Source: Paenibacillus sp. SY21-1 (GTDB taxonomy: Bacteria > Bacillota > Bacilli > Paenibacillales > Paenibacillaceae). From it: DNA of 64,000 nucleotides. A program made the position numbers and the translations under genes. The notes beneath the pieces were generated by a model. The model was not told the origin of the DNA, made no database searches, and saw only the letters and a program-made list of their open reading frames with translations. The stretch spans positions 62,001 through 126,000 of the forward strand of contig NZ_STGF01000002.1 of the NCBI RefSeq assembly GCF_005222705.1, in the 5' to 3' direction. The number at the start of each line of letters is the position of its first letter. The first letter of the stretch is position 1. Positions 61,525-64,000 of the stretch are shown here, piece by piece.

Positions 61525-62409
61525 TTAGCGCACATCCGCAACAGAACGCTCTTTGCGAGCATAGAAGTCAGGACGGCGATCATAAAATGGCGCAACCGCC
61601 CCTGCATGACGATTATCCTGGAGCTTGGCAAAGTCCAGCTCCCCGATAACGAGCGAATCGTCATTTAGCTGACCGACGGCGATAATGCCCTCCTCCGTAA
61701 ACGGCAGATCGCAAGGCGAGAACAGCCCCGCCTGGCAATAACCTTGATCAACCTGCGGCCGTTCCTCGCTGAGCGAGCCGACAATGCCGCTAAGCGCTAC
61801 GAACAGCTGGTTCTCAATGGCGCGCGACTGCGCGCACAGGCGTACTCGGGAATAACCAAAGGCGGTATCGGTATAGGACGGACATAGAAGCAGCTCCGCC
61901 CCCTGCTCCGCAGCCATTCTGGCCAGCTCTGGAAATTCAATGTCGTAGCAGGTAAGCATTGCCCATTTGCCCCATTTGGTATCTATAACCTGCAATTCGT
62001 CGCCCGCCGTCAGAGACCAGCGGTTCCGCTCCTCAGGCGTTAAATGGATTTTGTCTTGCATTTCGATAGTCCCGTCCGGGAAAAACAGAAACGCGCGATT
62101 AACGAATCCGCTGCCTTTCCGGCAGATATGAGTGCCGCCCAGAATAATGATCCCAAACTCCCGGCTGCATTGACGAAAGAACACGCGATACGTCTCCGTA
62201 TACGCATCTAATCGGCGGCAGGCCTCGTCATGGGTCAATATCGGCTCCAGACTCAAGAGATGGGCCGTCATGTATTCGGGGAATACGACAAGCTCCGCGC
62301 CCGCGCGCGCGGCATCGCTGATTTTTAGCCGCAGCCGCTCCCAAAAAGCCTGTTCGGAATCAAGCGAGGCAAGATCGTATTGAGATACAGCAACAGTCAA
62401 CGTAGTCAT
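61525..62409 (-). CDS. carbon-nitrogen hydrolase (nitrilase superfamily)
   Basis: Amidase of the nitrilase superfamily, 294 residues, cytoplasmic. The catalytic triad is intact: Glu45 (VVFPEYMT), Lys120 (MQDKIHLTPEE) and Cys154 (LTCYDIEFPE). It cleaves a C-N bond of a small amide or carbamoyl compound; the substrate is unknown. The ATG at 62407-62409 has AAGGAAG upstream; a further start at 62433 is less likely. It follows the GNAT-fusion gene by 70 bases on the same strand and is its close paralogue, so a joint pathway is probable. Confidence 0.92.
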   Translation of the reverse strand: MTTLTVAVSQYDLASLDSEQAFWERLRLKISDAARAGAELVVFPEYMTAHLLSLEPILTHDEACRRLDAYTETYRVFFRQCSREFGIIILGGTHICRKGSGFVNRAFLFFPDGTIEMQDKIHLTPEERNRWSLTAGDELQVIDTKWGKWAMLTCYDIEFPELARMAAEQGAELLLCPSYTDTAFGYSRVRLCAQSRAIENQLFVALSGIVGSLSEERPQVDQGYCQAGLFSPCDLPFTEEGIIAVGQLNDDSLVIGELDFAKLQDNRHAGAVAPFYDRRPDFYARKERSVADVR

Positions 62410-62479
62410 CGGCTTCTTCCTTTTCATTGTCATTTCGGTTTAACGGACGATTAGCTTGCTCGTCTGCGTTTGCAACCGT

Positions 62480-63988
62480 TTATTCGCGCGGCCTTTTTTG
62501 TACCGTGTACAGATCGGTGCGGCGGTCGCGGAATGTCAGTACATCGGTCGATTTGCGGTGACGCTGCAAAATTTCCATGTCGACCTCGGCCATGATGACC
62601 GTTTCCGTATTTTCGCTGCATTCTCCGGCAATGCCGTCACGCGGAAACGCAAAGTCGGCCGGAGTATAAATGCCGGATTGCGCATACTGAACATCGACGT
62701 TGTCTACGTGGGTCAGGTTGCCGACCGTGCCCGAGGTAACGGTAAACACTTGGTTTTCGATCGCCCTTGCTTGCGCGCAATACTTGTAACGGAGAAAGCT
62801 TTGCCTGTCCTCGGCGCAGAATGGCACAAAAATGATTTGCGCCCCCTCCTCCGCAACCACCCGCGAAATTTCCGGGTACTCGATATCGCTGCTTAACTGA
62901 ATCGAGATTTTGCCGCAGTCCGTATCGAATACCTCCAGCCGCGAACCGCCGTTAATGCCCCACCATCTGCGCTCATTTGGCGTAATGTGCAGCTTGTATT
63001 GCTGGGCAATCGTGCCGTCGCGCCGGAACAGATGCCCTACATTATAAATCCGGTTATTCTGCTCGACGAAATGGGAACCGCCGATAATATTCACATTGTA
63101 TTTCACCGCCAGCTCCGTGAACAGCTCGATATATTGCATCGTGAACGTGCTCAGCTTGCGCACCGCAAGGCTTGGCGAACGCTCCTCCAAATAGGAGAGC
63201 AGCTGCATCGTTAAATTTTCGGGAAAGACGGCAAAATCCGACTTATAATCCGCCGATACATCGACATAATGCTCGCACTGCGTCGCAAATTCCTCAAAGG
63301 AGTCGATTTTTTTCATCATATATTGAATGACGCATATACGCACCGGGAACGACAGCTTGTAATGCGTTTTGCTGCTGCTCGGCTTGTAATCGATATTGTT
63401 CCATTCCAGCAGCGCCGCAAAATTTTTGGAATCCTCGTCGTCGGATAAATAGTTCGTAATAATCCGTTTAAGCGTAAATCCGTTCATCATCTGGAAGGTA
63501 AGCACCGGGTCGTAAATATTTTGCTGCAGCACCTCCTCGGCGTACTCTCTTGGCGACATGCGGTCGCTATGCTTGTGATAGCCGGGAATGCGCCCGCCGA
63601 CGATAATGCTCCGCAAATTCAGCTTCTCGGCCAGTCGCTTGCGCGCCTCGTACAGCCTGCGGCCGATTTTCATCCGCCGATAGTCGGGATGCACCATAAC
63701 CTCCATGCCGTACAGATTAGCGCCGCGCGGATTGTGATTGCGAATGTAGCCTTTATCTGTAATCTCCGAGTACGTATGCTGCTCCAAATAATCGTCGAAG
63801 TTTACGATCAGGCTGGAGCAGGAGCCGATAATGTCGCCGTCCAGCTCCACACAAATCTGTCCCTCCGGAAACAGCCGCAAATGGCTTTCCATTTGCTCAA
63901 CCTTCCATGGGTGCATATTGGGGAAACAAATGTCCTGAAGCTCAATAATTTTGGGAATATCCGCTGTCTCAATCGTTCGGATAATCAT
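62480..63988 (-). CDS. GNAT acetyltransferase fused to nitrilase-like domain (Cys replaced by Ser)
   Basis: Two-domain protein of 502 residues. The N-terminal GNAT domain (about 1-170) has the acetyl-CoA region LYGMEVMVHPDYRRMKIGRR. The C-terminal nitrilase-superfamily domain (about 215-495) keeps Glu257 (FPENLTM) and Lys332 (YKLHITP). Where the neighbouring paralogue has Cys154 in LTCYDIEFPE, this has Ser366 in QLSSDIEYPE, so the usual thioester mechanism cannot run. The ATG lies 12 bases from the window end with only a weak GAG site visible. B. subtilis YhcX has this architecture. The fused domain may bind a ligand, or use Ser. Confidence 0.9.
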   Translation of the reverse strand: MIIRTIETADIPKIIELQDICFPNMHPWKVEQMESHLRLFPEGQICVELDGDIIGSCSSLIVNFDDYLEQHTYSEITDKGYIRNHNPRGANLYGMEVMVHPDYRRMKIGRRLYEARKRLAEKLNLRSIIVGGRIPGYHKHSDRMSPREYAEEVLQQNIYDPVLTFQMMNGFTLKRIITNYLSDDEDSKNFAALLEWNNIDYKPSSSKTHYKLSFPVRICVIQYMMKKIDSFEEFATQCEHYVDVSADYKSDFAVFPENLTMQLLSYLEERSPSLAVRKLSTFTMQYIELFTELAVKYNVNIIGGSHFVEQNNRIYNVGHLFRRDGTIAQQYKLHITPNERRWWGINGGSRLEVFDTDCGKISIQLSSDIEYPEISRVVAEEGAQIIFVPFCAEDRQSFLRYKYCAQARAIENQVFTVTSGTVGNLTHVDNVDVQYAQSGIYTPADFAFPRDGIAGECSENTETVIMAEVDMEILQRHRKSTDVLTFRDRRTDLYTVQKRPRE

Positions 63989-64000
63989 TTTTTTCTCGAA

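Noticed and set aside
1..64000. CRISPR arrays, rRNA, tRNA, insertion sequences
   Set aside because: Read for repeated spacer patterns, conserved RNA motifs and transposase signatures. None was found.

Overview
The window looks like chromosome of an aerobic, motile, sugar-scavenging member of the Paenibacillaceae (Firmicutes). The evidence is moderately GC-rich coding DNA, strong GGAGG-type ribosome sites with frequent TTG and GTG starts, SLH-anchored surface protein, YesM/YesN-type two-component pairs beside CUT1 sugar transporters without their own ATPase, and a Btr/YbbB-type siderophore regulator. I saw no rRNA, tRNA, insertion sequence or CRISPR array.

Layout. 1-3.7 kb: a chemosensory module (cheA-cheW-mcp, the mcp cut by the window edge) with a divergent XRE regulator. 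3.9-15.3 kb: a glycan-import locus with ABC binding protein, two permeases, cytoplasmic GH42 and GH30 hydrolases, and a histidine kinase/response regulator pair, followed by a TIM-barrel epimerase-like and a PhyH dioxygenase gene. 15.5-19.6 kb: two AraC regulators, each divergent from metabolic genes, and an aldo/keto reductase. 19.8-22.7 kb: Fur-box-controlled siderophore-binding lipoprotein and its AraC activator. 22.8-27.3 kb: small hypotheticals, MarR regulator, DHA2 drug exporter, Old Yellow Enzyme. 27.4-31.6 kb: a two-gene operon encoding a cohesin-dockerin-amidase and a cohesin-SLH anchor. 32.2-37.6 kb: a second chemosensory operon (cheY-HTH-cheW-cheA-mcp), again divergent from an XRE regulator. 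37.7-39.8 kb: glgC and a Mug-type glycosylase. 40.2-46.8 kb: an AT-rich four-gene operon that I identify as a complete type I Zorya anti-phage system (zorA-B-C-D). 47.5-50.5 kb: aldo/keto reductase and UbiD decarboxylase. 50.7-60.3 kb: a second sugar locus with binding protein, two-component pair, permeases and GH3 beta-glucosidase. 60.6-64 kb: azoreductase and two related nitrilase-superfamily proteins, one fused to a GNAT domain.

How the genes work together. Both sugar loci have the same logic: a membrane kinase senses an external sugar or its binding protein, the AraC-type response regulator activates transport and hydrolase genes, and oligosaccharides are cut inside the cell. For each locus I found a paired direct-repeat site present twice, in the same orientation relative to the gene it precedes: AATTGGAC/TTGGAC boxes 23 bp apart before the first binding-protein gene and before GH30, and CTAACA-type boxes 20 bp apart before the second binding-protein gene and its permease operon. 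These are the best candidates for the response-regulator operators.

The most notable items are the Zorya operon in a Gram-positive background, the cohesin/dockerin/SLH/amidase surface operon, the two operator pairs, the parallel XRE-headed chemosensory modules, and the GNAT-nitrilase fusion in which serine replaces the catalytic cysteine.
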